Both the position numbers and the translations under genes were made by a program. DNA of 64,000 bases, taken from an uncultured Psychroserpens sp. GTDB taxonomy: Bacteria; Bacteroidota; Bacteroidia; Flavobacteriales; Flavobacteriaceae. Below, piece by piece: positions 7,968 through 15,653 of this stretch; position 1 is the first letter of the stretch; every line of letters starts with the position of its first letter. The stretch spans positions 186,001 to 250,000 of the forward strand of contig NZ_CANMRL010000006.1 in assembly GCF_947500255.1 (NCBI RefSeq), written 5' to 3'. The notes under the pieces were generated by a model. It had not been told where the DNA came from and ran no database searches. It saw nothing but the letters and a program-made list of their open reading frames with translations.

Positions 7968-10007
7968 CTAGTTTTCCTCTGGAAGGAAACCATAAATCTT
8001 ACTATAGTTTAACATCTGTCCATCAAACGTATCTGGTTGTGTTACTTTGATTGCTGTAATCTCGCCATTATCATCAGTTTCGGCAACTAATACTGGATTT
8101 ACAAATCCGCTATAAGGTGCAGACGTAAATTGCTTATTACGTTCTAAAACCTCAGCATGTATCGTTTGATCCACCTTAACACCGTAACCTTCAACTAAAG
8201 CTTCTACAGCTTCATAGTCGCCTTCAGACTTGATACGCTGTGTTTCTCTTAGCAATTGACCAAATAACTCATGTAACTTCTCATAGTCATTGATATTGAA
8301 ATACGTTTTTCCATCTCTAGTTACTTTCTCGATCACATTGTCAGCTTTTCCTTTTTCGAATGCCCAAGCAGACACCCATTGTCTGTTAACCATATGAGCT
8401 TCTTCAACATCGTCTCCTAATTTCAAGCGTATTAATTGTGTCATTAATCCGTTTCTGATGTAACCATCGTAAGCTGCCTTTCCAACCGATTTCCAATCGT
8501 CAACTAATCCTAATTCTTGCAATTTCGGATTGTATAAATAGTATAATCCTACTAAATCTGCACGCCCTTCTTCTAAAGTGGATGCATATTTTTTAAGTGT
8601 CTCTTTGGTTTCTCCAACACCAGGATTTAATTGCCCTGAAGCATGACCTATAACTTCGTGAAGTGCTGTATGTAATTTATCGCCTAATTGTCCATATTTC
8701 TTTTCTAATTCATACTCTTCATCATCATGAACAAACTCTTTTAAACGACCTGTACTCCCAGCATTATTATATGCATTAATGATATTACCTAAAGACACCG
8801 ACTTACTTCCTACTTCTTTTCTAATCCAATTAGCGTTTGGTAAATTCACACCAATAGGTGTACTTGGCGATGCATCTCCAGCTTCACCTGCCACAGTAAC
8901 TACTTTATACGTCACACCAACAACAGTATCTTTTTTATGCTCATCCATTAAAGGTGAATTGTCTTCAAACCATTGCGCATTTTCAGAGAGCACAGCCATT
9001 TTTTGAGACATATCAAAATCTTTAATCTGGACAATCGTCTCATACGATCCTCTATATCCTGCAGGATCATTATAAACTTCAATAAAACTGTTAATGTAAT
9101 CTATATTACCATCTGTTGCAGCAGTCCAAGCCACATTATAATCATCCCAAGTTTGTAAATCACCTGTTTTGTAATAGTTAATTAAAATCCCTATGGCATC
9201 TCCTTGCGCTTTGTTTTCTGCTACACCTTGAGCTAATTCTAGCCATTTGATAATTTCATCAATAGCAGAGCCATATAATCCACCAGACTTATAAACGCGT
9301 TCTTTTAAAACACCGTTTTCTTTCACTAATTGTGAATTTAGACCAAACGATAAAGGTTGCTCTGGATTTGGAGACGTCTTAGCTTTATAAAAGCTTTCTA
9401 CGTCTGCAGTAGTTACATCAGGCCCGTAGAAATTAACTGCCGATAATAATACATTATCAACATCTTTAGTTAGATTAACTTTCTTAGCATCATTATCATT
9501 AAAAATAACATCAAAGGCTTCGCCTTCTAGTTTTGTATTGGTATCCGTAAGAAGTCCTTTTAAATAGTCTGAAGAAAATTCAGGCTTCAGTTTATCGTTT
9601 GAATAATGGTGATGTATTCCGTTAGAGAACCAAACTCGTTTCAAATAGATCTCAAAAGCTTTCCAATCGTTAGACGTTTTATCACCTTTATAGTTAGCGT
9701 ATACATTTTCTAATGCATTTCTAATTTTTAGATTATGTCTATAGTTTTGATCCCACATAATGTCACGACCAGATAAACCCGCTTGTGTTAAATAATACAC
9801 TAATTTTTGTTCTTTTAACGACAAGTTCTCCCAACCAGGAATTTGATATCGTAAAATTTTAATGTCTGCAAATTGTTCTACATTAAAGCTAAACGCTTCG
9901 CTTTTTGTTACCTTATTAACATCTGTACCATCAGCTTTTTTATCGTCTCCACAAGAAAACAACATACCTGCTGTAATAAAGAATACTAGGATAAATTTTA
10001 ATTTCAT
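7968..10007 (-). CDS. dipeptidyl-peptidase III family (M49) lipoprotein
   Basis: 679 residues from the ATG at 10005-10007. The lipoprotein signal MKLKFILVFFITAGMLFSC starts there, and a -7 element at 10033-10040 excludes the longer frame. The zinc motif HEVIGH (HExxGH) is near residues 450-455, followed about 25 residues later by EEGRAD, supplying the third Zn ligand Glu; together these define peptidase family M49. Such enzymes remove dipeptides from the N-terminus of oligopeptides. The lipid anchor places it in the periplasm or outer membrane, suggesting a role in peptide nutrition or turnover. Bacteroidota homologues are often misnamed dihydrofolate reductase; nothing here supports that name. 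Confidence 0.88.
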   Translation of the reverse strand: MKLKFILVFFITAGMLFSCGDDKKADGTDVNKVTKSEAFSFNVEQFADIKILRYQIPGWENLSLKEQKLVYYLTQAGLSGRDIMWDQNYRHNLKIRNALENVYANYKGDKTSNDWKAFEIYLKRVWFSNGIHHHYSNDKLKPEFSSDYLKGLLTDTNTKLEGEAFDVIFNDNDAKKVNLTKDVDNVLLSAVNFYGPDVTTADVESFYKAKTSPNPEQPLSFGLNSQLVKENGVLKERVYKSGGLYGSAIDEIIKWLELAQGVAENKAQGDAIGILINYYKTGDLQTWDDYNVAWTAATDGNIDYINSFIEVYNDPAGYRGSYETIVQIKDFDMSQKMAVLSENAQWFEDNSPLMDEHKKDTVVGVTYKVVTVAGEAGDASPSTPIGVNLPNANWIRKEVGSKSVSLGNIINAYNNAGSTGRLKEFVHDDEEYELEKKYGQLGDKLHTALHEVIGHASGQLNPGVGETKETLKKYASTLEEGRADLVGLYYLYNPKLQELGLVDDWKSVGKAAYDGYIRNGLMTQLIRLKLGDDVEEAHMVNRQWVSAWAFEKGKADNVIEKVTRDGKTYFNINDYEKLHELFGQLLRETQRIKSEGDYEAVEALVEGYGVKVDQTIHAEVLERNKQFTSAPYSGFVNPVLVAETDDNGEITAIKVTQPDTFDGQMLNYSKIYGFLPEEN

Positions 10008-10032
10008 TGCTAAATATTTAATTGTTGTTTCG

Positions 10033-10040
10033 CAAATGTA
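10033..10040 (-). promoter_or_regulatory. -7 element of the M49 peptidase gene
   Basis: Read on the minus strand this is TACATTTG, an exact TAnnTTTG, 25 bp upstream of the ATG at 10007. Confidence 0.6.
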
Positions 10041-10069
10041 AACATTTAATAACATCTCCTAAAATTGAT

Positions 10070-10077
10070 TATCTTTG
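10070..10077 (+). promoter_or_regulatory. -7 element of the SRPBCC/crcB unit
   Basis: TATCTTTG, an exact TAnnTTTG, 34 bp before the ATG at 10112. It is back-to-back with the minus-strand promoter at 10033-10040. Confidence 0.6.
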
Positions 10078-10111
10078 AGTACCTAATTAACTTCTAATCA
10101 AAAATCAAAAA

Positions 10112-11131
10112 ATGAAAGCACTTAAATATGTACTGTTTTTATTGGTTATCTTTTTTATAGGTATATCGATTTACATTGCCGTTCAACCTAACTCTTTTGA
10201 GGTCACACGAACAAAAACAATCAATGCACCTACAAGTGTTGTATACAATAATGTTATCGACTACAAAAACTGGGAAGCATGGTCGTCTTGGGCTGAAGCA
10301 GATCCTGATATGATCATTACTTTACCTGAACAAACTAAAGGCATTGATGGTTCGTATCAATGGGAAGATAAAGATGGTGTAGGTACCATGAAAACTATTG
10401 ATGCAAAAACCAATGAAACGATTATTCAAGAAATGCAATTTGCCGATTTTCCTAAATCTGATGTAAGATGGGATTTAAAAGACAACAAGGATGGTACAAC
10501 AGAGGTCACTTGGTCTATTTCTGGAAAAGACCTACCATTTGGTTTTAAAGCTTTTTCAGCGCTTATGGGTGGAATGGAAAAACAAATTGGTCCAAATTAC
10601 GAAAGAAGTCTAGAGAAATTAGATAGTATTCTGGTTGTAGATATGAAAAAATACAGTGTTAATGTGGATGGTATCACTCAACATAGTGGTGGTTTTTACT
10701 TGTACAACACTACCTCTTGCAAAATGGAAGATTTTAAAGATAAAATGCAGGAAATGATGCCTAAAATAGGTGGCTATGCCATGTTAAACAACATTACTAT
10801 GGCTGGAAAGCCGTTTGTGATTTATCATACATGGGATGAAGAAAATAATACGGTAATGTTTTCATGTTGTATTCCAACAACATCTAAGATCATGACCAAT
10901 GATCCTGATGTACTCACAGGTCAGATAGAGCCTTTTAAAGCGTTAAAAACTGTACTTACAGGTGACTATGAAAACCTTAAAGAAACTTGGGAAAAAGCTA
11001 TGGCTTATATTGCCAAAAACAATTTGGTACAACCTGAAAATGGTATGGCTATTGAATCCTATTTAACAGATCCAATGACGACTCCTAATCCTGCCGAATG
11101 GATTACCGAGGTTTACTTAGAAGTTGAATAA
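10112..11131 (+). CDS. membrane-anchored SRPBCC protein with GyrI-like C-terminal domain
   Basis: 339 residues. An N-terminal hydrophobic segment (5-23) is either an anchor or an uncleaved signal. Residues about 30-165 form an SRPBCC (START-like) domain beginning FEVTRTKTINAP and containing YKNWEAWSSWAEADP, typical of the polyketide cyclase/dehydrase family. Residues about 185-335 resemble the GyrI/AraC effector-binding fold (FYLYNTTSCKMEDF, YHTWDEENNTVMFS). Both folds bind small hydrophobic ligands, but none can be named. The gene is followed 3 bp later by crcB, probably in one transcript. Confidence 0.78.
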   Translation: MKALKYVLFLLVIFFIGISIYIAVQPNSFEVTRTKTINAPTSVVYNNVIDYKNWEAWSSWAEADPDMIITLPEQTKGIDGSYQWEDKDGVGTMKTIDAKTNETIIQEMQFADFPKSDVRWDLKDNKDGTTEVTWSISGKDLPFGFKAFSALMGGMEKQIGPNYERSLEKLDSILVVDMKKYSVNVDGITQHSGGFYLYNTTSCKMEDFKDKMQEMMPKIGGYAMLNNITMAGKPFVIYHTWDEENNTVMFSCCIPTTSKIMTNDPDVLTGQIEPFKALKTVLTGDYENLKETWEKAMAYIAKNNLVQPENGMAIESYLTDPMTTPNPAEWITEVYLEVE

Positions 11132-11134
11132 CAA

Positions 11135-11509
11135 ATGAAACAACTTTTATTAGTCTTTCTTGGTGGTGGCATTGGTAGTGCAATTCGGTTTTTGATTGGA
11201 AAACAATTTACATTTGACAGTTTCCATTTTCCTTGGGCGACTTTTATTGTTAACCTTATAGGTAGTTTTATTATAGGAATCGTTTTTGGCTATATGCTCG
11301 TTAAAGGTAAAATAGCAAATGACCTATTTGTATTTTTGGTAGCAGGCTTTTGTGGTGGATTTACAACCTATTCCGCATTTGCACATGAAAGTATATCGCT
11401 ACTTAAAGCCGGACAAACTCAACTTTTTCTCACCTATGTCCTCTCAAGTATATTTATAGGTTTTTTCTGCGTGTGGTTAGGCTATATGGCAACAGACTTA
11501 CTGTTCTAA
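11135..11509 (+). CDS. crcB: CrcB/Fluc fluoride channel
   Basis: 124 residues with four transmembrane helices, the usual size of a dual-topology Fluc subunit. Family signatures are GGGIGSAIRF at the N-terminus, PWATFIVNLIGSFIIG with the conserved Asn, and GFCGGFTTYSAFAHE with the phenylalanine-box region. It exports fluoride passively as a dimer in the inner membrane. I see no fluoride riboswitch upstream; the gene follows the SRPBCC gene by 3 bp. Its stop overlaps the convergent DUF1684 gene by 4 nt. Confidence 0.93.
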   Translation: MKQLLLVFLGGGIGSAIRFLIGKQFTFDSFHFPWATFIVNLIGSFIIGIVFGYMLVKGKIANDLFVFLVAGFCGGFTTYSAFAHESISLLKAGQTQLFLTYVLSSIFIGFFCVWLGYMATDLLF

Positions 11510-12111
11510 TACTTTTTAAACACCTTTACTCCTGCTTTAACTTCTAGGTCTAAATAATTTTCTCGAGGAACAATCGGACAAGAATATTTTTCATTATAAG
11601 CACAATACGGATTATAAGCCGAGTTAAAATCAATCGTTATCTCATTCCCTTCAGGAATTCTTAAATCAATATAGCGTCCGCCACCATAACTATCCTCACC
11701 ATTAGTATTGTCTAAAAACGGTAGGAATAGATAATCTTCATATTCTGCTTCTTTCATAAGATCTTTTCCTTGATATACATTTAAGTTATATTGTTTGCCG
11801 TTTAACTCAAAAGACAAAATACCATATACACGTTCATCTGAAACTCGACTCGTGGTCGTTGGCATTTTAAACCATTTTGAATTTGGAGTTCGTTTTAAGC
11901 TTGCCTTTACAACAAACGTAGAATCAAACTTAAAAAAATCTAAACTCCTAAAGTTCTTCCTGTCCTTTTCTTTTAATGGTGAAGTCGTGGCATCTTTATA
12001 TTCTGCGTTTATCTCTTTCTGAAATTCAGTTTCGCCTGCAATAGGTCTTTTATCCTGTGCACAACTCAATGCCGAGATGACAACTAGAATACCCAATAAA
12101 TAATATCTCAT
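11506..12111 (-). CDS. DUF1684 lipoprotein
   Basis: 201 residues from the ATG at 12109-12111, beginning MRYYLLGILVVISALSC with a lipobox. An upstream in-frame ATG at 12124-12126 would add five residues, but the -7 element at 12129-12136 puts the transcript start at about that codon. DUF1684 marks are RVYGILSFELNGKQYNL, LFLPFLDNTNGEDSYGGGRY and IDFNSAYNPYCAYNEKYSCP with its conserved Asn, Pro and Cys. Function is unknown in the family. The stop overlaps crcB tail-to-tail. Confidence 0.85.
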   Translation of the reverse strand: MRYYLLGILVVISALSCAQDKRPIAGETEFQKEINAEYKDATTSPLKEKDRKNFRSLDFFKFDSTFVVKASLKRTPNSKWFKMPTTTSRVSDERVYGILSFELNGKQYNLNVYQGKDLMKEAEYEDYLFLPFLDNTNGEDSYGGGRYIDLRIPEGNEITIDFNSAYNPYCAYNEKYSCPIVPRENYLDLEVKAGVKVFKKY

Positions 12112-12128
12112 AATTATATTTTTCATTT

Positions 12129-12136
12129 CAAAAATA
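12129..12136 (-). promoter_or_regulatory. -7 element of the DUF1684 gene
   Basis: The minus strand reads TATTTTTG, an exact TAnnTTTG. It lies 18 bp before the ATG at 12111 and only 3 bp from the alternative ATG at 12126, favouring the shorter start. Confidence 0.55.
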
Positions 12137-12156
12137 CAACATAAACAAATTTTTCA

Positions 12157-12164
12157 TAGTTTTG
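12157..12164 (+). promoter_or_regulatory. -7 element of the MFS leader transcript
   Basis: TAGTTTTG, an exact TAnnTTTG on the plus strand, 174 bp before the MFS start codon at 12338. This implies an unusually long 5' leader of about 165 nt. No TTG is visible 17-23 bp upstream, so the promoter is a weaker call than the hairpins in the leader. Confidence 0.5.
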
Positions 12165-12184
12165 GGGAACAATAATCGAGAATA

Positions 12185-12259
12185 ATGCAAAACTGCGTCG
12201 TAACATATACAAAAAGACAGACCTCTTTTCTAAAGAGTCGGACTTCCTATATGCTATGA
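12185..12259 (+). CDS. candidate leader peptide of an attenuator (24 residues)
   Basis: A short ORF starts at the ATG 12185-12187 and stops with TGA at 12257-12259. It reads MQNCVVTYTKRQTSF then LKSRTSYML. It is polar and basic, without a signal. Its codons run through GTCGGACTT (12237-12245), which is also the left arm of a possible antiterminator pairing with AAGTCCGAC at 12291-12299. A ribosome ending at 12257 would partly cover that arm; one stalled earlier would leave it free. This placement is the reason to call it; the coding status itself is unproven, with only a weak A-rich upstream region. Confidence 0.42.
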   Translation: MQNCVVTYTKRQTSFLKSRTSYML

Positions 12260-12287
12260 TAATATAATTATATAACCAATCAATCAT

Positions 12288-12317
12288 AAAAAGTCCGACG
12301 ATATCGTCGGACTTTTT
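12288..12317 (+). terminator. terminator hairpin in the MFS leader (attenuator)
   Basis: AAAAAGTCCGACG, loop ATAT, CGTCGGACTTTTT: a perfect 13-bp stem ending in a T-run, 20 bp before the MFS start codon. No plus-strand gene ends nearby (crcB stops at 11509), so it would terminate only the leader transcript. The 9-nt string GTCGGACTT in its right arm occurs also at 12237-12245, so two mutually exclusive hairpins are possible. This is the layout of a transcriptional attenuator. Confidence 0.72.
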
Positions 12318-12337
12318 ACTTTTATACAACAATCAAA

Positions 12338-13549
12338 ATGAAAACTTTATTCAACAATTACCTCAACACATTTAAAGGTCTCTCCATTGAGATATGGTGG
12401 CTAGCATTAATTACTTTGATTAATAGAGCTGGTACGATGGTTATTCCGTTTTTGTCATTATACCTAAAAGAAGATTTACACTTTACCGTTGGTGATGTTG
12501 GATGGATTATGAGCGCCTATGGTTTAGGTTCTGTAGCTGGCTCATGGCTTGGTGGTAAATTAACAGACCAAATTGGTTATTATAAAGTTATGGTACGAAG
12601 CCTTCTATCAACAGGTGTCTTGTTTATTGCTATGCAATTCCTCAACACATTTACATCAATATGTATTGGAATATTCTTAGTAATGTTAGTAGCAGATACA
12701 TTTAGACCTGCAATGTTTGTTGCACTCAATGCCTACAGTAAACCTGAGAATAAAATACGGTCATTGACATTAATTCGTCTAGCTATAAATCTGGGATTTT
12801 CAGCTGGACCAGCTATTGGCGGCTTAATTATTACTGGTCTGAGCTATAGTGGCTTGTTCTGGGTAGATGGTATCACTTGTATTGTAGCAACTTTTGTTAT
12901 GATTAAAGTATTAAACCCAAAAAAGGCAAAAGTATTAGATACCATTGAAAATGATAATCCTGATTCGGCATACAACGATAAAGCATTTTTAGTATTCTTA
13001 ATCGCCATGGCTTTGTTTGGAATTGTGTTCTTACAATATTTTTCTACCATTACGATCTATTATAAAGATGTACATATCCTAAGTGAATTAGAAATTGGAT
13101 TACTTTTAGGTCTCAATGGATTCATCATATTCATCTTTGAAATGCCATTGATTAAGTGGTTAGAAGATTCTAGACACACGAAGTTGGGTCTTATGTTTGC
13201 CGGAGCCGTTTTAACTGGTTTAAGTCTACTCGTTTTAAATCTAACAAGTTGGACTGGTGTTTTGGTAGTTGGAATGCTGTTAATGACATTTGGTGAGATG
13301 GTAGCCTTTCCTTTCTCAAATGCTTTTGCTGTAGAAAGAGCTAAAAAAGGAAATCAAGGAGAATATATGGCTTTATATTCTATGTCATTTTCTATCGCTC
13401 ATATCTTCGGACATAATGCTGGATTACAGATGACAGGCAAATTGGGATACGATAGCACTTGGTATATCATAACTGCCATTGCCTTTGTATGTGCTTTGAT
13501 TTTGTTTACACTCAACAATAGATTGAAAACTAAAAAACTCAACGTATGA
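12338..13549 (+). CDS. MFS transporter, probable drug/metabolite exporter
   Basis: 403 residues, 12 predicted membrane helices. The MFS loop 2-3 signature is visible as GSWLGGKLTDQIGYYKVMV around residues 68-86, and the first helices hold NRAGTMVIPFLSLYL. The overall look resembles MdtH/YqjV-type DHA1 exporters, but the substrate cannot be read. It overlaps the VOC gene by 4 nt (ATGA), which is followed by a DJ-1-like lipoprotein. Pairing of an exporter with a VOC protein is common in resistance loci, so export of a toxic compound is plausible. Expression may be attenuated by the 12157-12317 leader. Confidence 0.88.
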   Translation: MKTLFNNYLNTFKGLSIEIWWLALITLINRAGTMVIPFLSLYLKEDLHFTVGDVGWIMSAYGLGSVAGSWLGGKLTDQIGYYKVMVRSLLSTGVLFIAMQFLNTFTSICIGIFLVMLVADTFRPAMFVALNAYSKPENKIRSLTLIRLAINLGFSAGPAIGGLIITGLSYSGLFWVDGITCIVATFVMIKVLNPKKAKVLDTIENDNPDSAYNDKAFLVFLIAMALFGIVFLQYFSTITIYYKDVHILSELEIGLLLGLNGFIIFIFEMPLIKWLEDSRHTKLGLMFAGAVLTGLSLLVLNLTSWTGVLVVGMLLMTFGEMVAFPFSNAFAVERAKKGNQGEYMALYSMSFSIAHIFGHNAGLQMTGKLGYDSTWYIITAIAFVCALILFTLNNRLKTKKLNV

Positions 13550-13923
13550 ATTTAAACCAAATTACAATACCATCAATAGATGTCAAAAAAGCCTCAGTGT
13601 TTTATCAAACTTTGGGGCTTAAACTCATTGTTGATGCCTTGCCTCGCTATGTGCGCTTTGAATGTACAGATGGCAATGCGACATTTTCCATCCATAAAGT
13701 AAACACATTACCCAGTGGTAAGGGTATTACAATTTATTTTGAAGATGATAATCTCGATAAATTAGTAAAGGAACTTCAGCAAAAAGGGATTATATTTACT
13801 TCAGAACCTGAAGATAAAGATTGGTTATGGCGTGAAGCCCATTTATATGATTTGGATAACAATCATATCATACTATTTAAAGCAGGTAGCAATAGAAAAA
13901 ATCCGCCCTGGCGTATTAATTAA
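13546..13923 (+). CDS. VOC (glyoxalase/bleomycin-resistance) family protein
   Basis: 125 residues with the two beta-alpha-beta-beta-beta modules of the vicinal oxygen chelate fold: ITIPSIDVKKASVFYQTLGLKL in the first, ITIYFEDDNLDKLVKELQQKG and EAHLYDLDNNHIILFKAG in the second. Members are metal-dependent lyases, dioxygenases or antibiotic-binding proteins. The C-terminal tail KNPPWRIN is common in the YycE-like group. Start ATG overlaps the MFS stop, so the two are translationally coupled. Confidence 0.85.
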   Translation: MNLNQITIPSIDVKKASVFYQTLGLKLIVDALPRYVRFECTDGNATFSIHKVNTLPSGKGITIYFEDDNLDKLVKELQQKGIIFTSEPEDKDWLWREAHLYDLDNNHIILFKAGSNRKNPPWRIN

Positions 13924-13933
13924 AACACTTATA

Positions 13934-14695
13934 ATGAAATATTTATATTACATCCTAATACTATCATTTTTTACGAGTTGCAATACTTCTGAAAATAAAA
14001 AAGAAGTAAAAACCAATGTCGTATTAAAAGACGTTCAATACGAAGAACAAGCCTATCCTAAATTAGAAGCTAACCGTTATAATGTTGCTTTTTTAATTAT
14101 GGATGGTGTATATAATACAGAATTAACTGCGCCTTTTGACATTTTTCAGCATACTATATTTAGAGATAGTATCAAAGCTATGAATGTATTTACTGTGGCT
14201 AAAACTGATGAACCAATTGTCACTTTTGAAGGTATGCGCATCTTACCAGATTTTAATTATACCGAAGATAAACTACCAAAAATTGATATTCTTGTTGTAC
14301 CAAGTGCTGAACACCATTTAGATACAGATCTAGATGACCAAGTCATGATTGATTTTGTCAAACGTATTGATAAAGAGGCGCAATTTATCACCTCACATTG
14401 TGATGGTGCTTTTGTTTTAGCACAAGCTGGACTATTAAACGATGTCGTATCGACAACATTTCCAAGTGACATTGATACGATGAGAAAGCGTTTTCCACAA
14501 TTAGATATAAGAAAAGAAGTGCTATTTGTTCACGACGGAAAATACATTACCTCAGCAGGTGGTGCAAAATCATTTGAAGCAGCACTATACCTATGTGAAT
14601 ATCTCTATGGAAAGGATATAGCTAAAAGTCTGGCAGGAGGTTTGGTTATTGATTGGAAACTAGACAACGTACCGCATCTAATAATTGAAGAATAG
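13934..14695 (+). CDS. DJ-1/PfpI family lipoprotein
   Basis: 253 residues from the ATG at 13934. A lipoprotein signal starts there (MKYLYYILILSFFTSC), whereas the longer open frame from 13832 only reads back through the VOC gene. The domain is a class I glutamine-amidotransferase-like fold with the nucleophile elbow FITSHCDGAFVLAQAG, Cys near residue 156, and an acidic residue earlier. The C-terminal ITSAGGAKSFEAALYLCEYLYG is typical of the DJ-1/ThiJ-AraC N-terminal group. An exported, lipid-anchored DJ-1 protein is unusual, but I have seen it annotated in flavobacteria. Third gene of the MFS operon. Confidence 0.82.
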   Translation: MKYLYYILILSFFTSCNTSENKKEVKTNVVLKDVQYEEQAYPKLEANRYNVAFLIMDGVYNTELTAPFDIFQHTIFRDSIKAMNVFTVAKTDEPIVTFEGMRILPDFNYTEDKLPKIDILVVPSAEHHLDTDLDDQVMIDFVKRIDKEAQFITSHCDGAFVLAQAGLLNDVVSTTFPSDIDTMRKRFPQLDIRKEVLFVHDGKYITSAGGAKSFEAALYLCEYLYGKDIAKSLAGGLVIDWKLDNVPHLIIEE

Positions 14696-14697
14696 TC

Positions 14698-15141
14698 TTA
14701 TTTTAAAGGTTTAACCTCATTATGCTTAATAACATGAGATAATACAATCTGTGTTTTGGTTTCACCATAAACAATCAATTGATCAATAAAAGACTCTAGA
14801 TGTTTTTGATTTTTTAAAACCACCTCCATTACTATATTTTCATTGCCAGTAATTCGATAACAATTAATCACTTCATCATAAGTTTTCACTTTTTCCAAAA
14901 AAGGTTTAAGCATGCCCATAAATGCTCTTAAAGTAATTAAAGCTTTAAGTTGATATCCAACTTCAAAAGGAGATACTAAAGCATTATAGCTTTCAATAAT
15001 ACCAGCATCTTCCATTTTCTTTATACGTTCTGAAACAGCTGGAGAACTAATACCAACCTGACGACCAATTTCGGCATTAGATTGTCTTGCACTGAGTTGT
15101 AGACATTTTAAAATGTTCCAATTTAAAGAGTCAATATACAT
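14698..15141 (-). CDS. Lrp/AsnC family transcriptional regulator
   Basis: 147 residues: N-terminal winged HTH (ILKCLQLSARQSNAEIGRQVG, then SSPAVSERIKKMEDAGII) and a C-terminal RAM/ligand-binding domain with VINCYRITGNENIVMEVV and the Gly-Glu-rich end. Such proteins form octamers and sense amino acids or other small molecules. Its target is probably the divergent 15258 gene, itself, and possibly the MFS operon ending beside it. Inverted and direct repeats fill the 15141-15200 region. Confidence 0.92.
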   Translation of the reverse strand: MYIDSLNWNILKCLQLSARQSNAEIGRQVGISSPAVSERIKKMEDAGIIESYNALVSPFEVGYQLKALITLRAFMGMLKPFLEKVKTYDEVINCYRITGNENIVMEVVLKNQKHLESFIDQLIVYGETKTQIVLSHVIKHNEVKPLK

Positions 15142-15200
15142 TTAAAGTAATTTTAAAATATACGTTAATAATTAAATCAAATATACGTTTTTACTTTAAA
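15141..15200. promoter_or_regulatory. nested operator between the Lrp gene and the divergent gene
   Basis: Two copies of AATATACGTT (15157-15166 and 15180-15189) lie 23 bp apart, about two helical turns. They are enclosed by an inverted repeat TTTAAAGTA (15141-15149) and TACTTTAAA (15192-15200). The outer left arm begins at the first base of the lrp start codon. This arrangement suits wrapping around an Lrp octamer and autoregulation. Confidence 0.55.
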
Positions 15201-15257
15201 TAGTAAAGTGACATGTCGTTACTTGTCACTAATTTTGTTACCATTGCTATTGAAAAA

Positions 15258-15653
15258 ATGAATTATAACCTACCATCGAACCTATCAGAACTGCCTATAT
15301 ATCAAAAGGCTATGGATATTCTTGTACTATCAAGAAGTATTTCTACATATATCAACCAAGATTTATCATATTTAAGACCTGACGGTTCAGAAGATGCAGA
15401 TATTTATTTTTCTGGAGATATTATCCAACAATCTGAATCTTTAGCACCAGAAATAGAAAAGGCTCAGGCTGAGCGTTTTTCAGACAAAAAACATAAACAT
15501 CTAGATTCTATAGAACGCTTAACTCATCGTTTACATCTCAACTGTACTCGTCTACAGCACTGTAATAGTAATGGAAAAGATTTCTTACCTATTCTTCAAA
15601 GTGAGCTCAAAAAATTCAAGCGCTTGCAACGTTCATGGATGATGACGCTTTAA
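15258..15653 (+). CDS. small helical protein of unknown function
   Basis: 131 residues from the ATG at 15258; a longer frame from 15213 exists, but it starts inside the operator-rich region. Predicted all-helical: LPIYQKAMDILVLSRSIS, then SESLAPEIEKAQAERFSD, then DSIERLTHRLHLNC. The size and the LPIYQKAM opening recall four-helix-bundle proteins of the 23S-insertion/Avd type, but I am not sure. Divergent from the Lrp regulator, which may control it, and overlapping the symporter gene tail-to-tail by 4 nt. Confidence 0.6.
   Translation: MNYNLPSNLSELPIYQKAMDILVLSRSISTYINQDLSYLRPDGSEDADIYFSGDIIQQSESLAPEIEKAQAERFSDKKHKHLDSIERLTHRLHLNCTRLQHCNSNGKDFLPILQSELKKFKRLQRSWMMTL

Noticed and set aside
12123-12332. 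69-codon minus-strand open frame over the MFS leader
   Set aside because: It runs through the perfect terminator palindrome and a promoter, and its translation has no family resemblance. The open frame follows from the palindromic leader.
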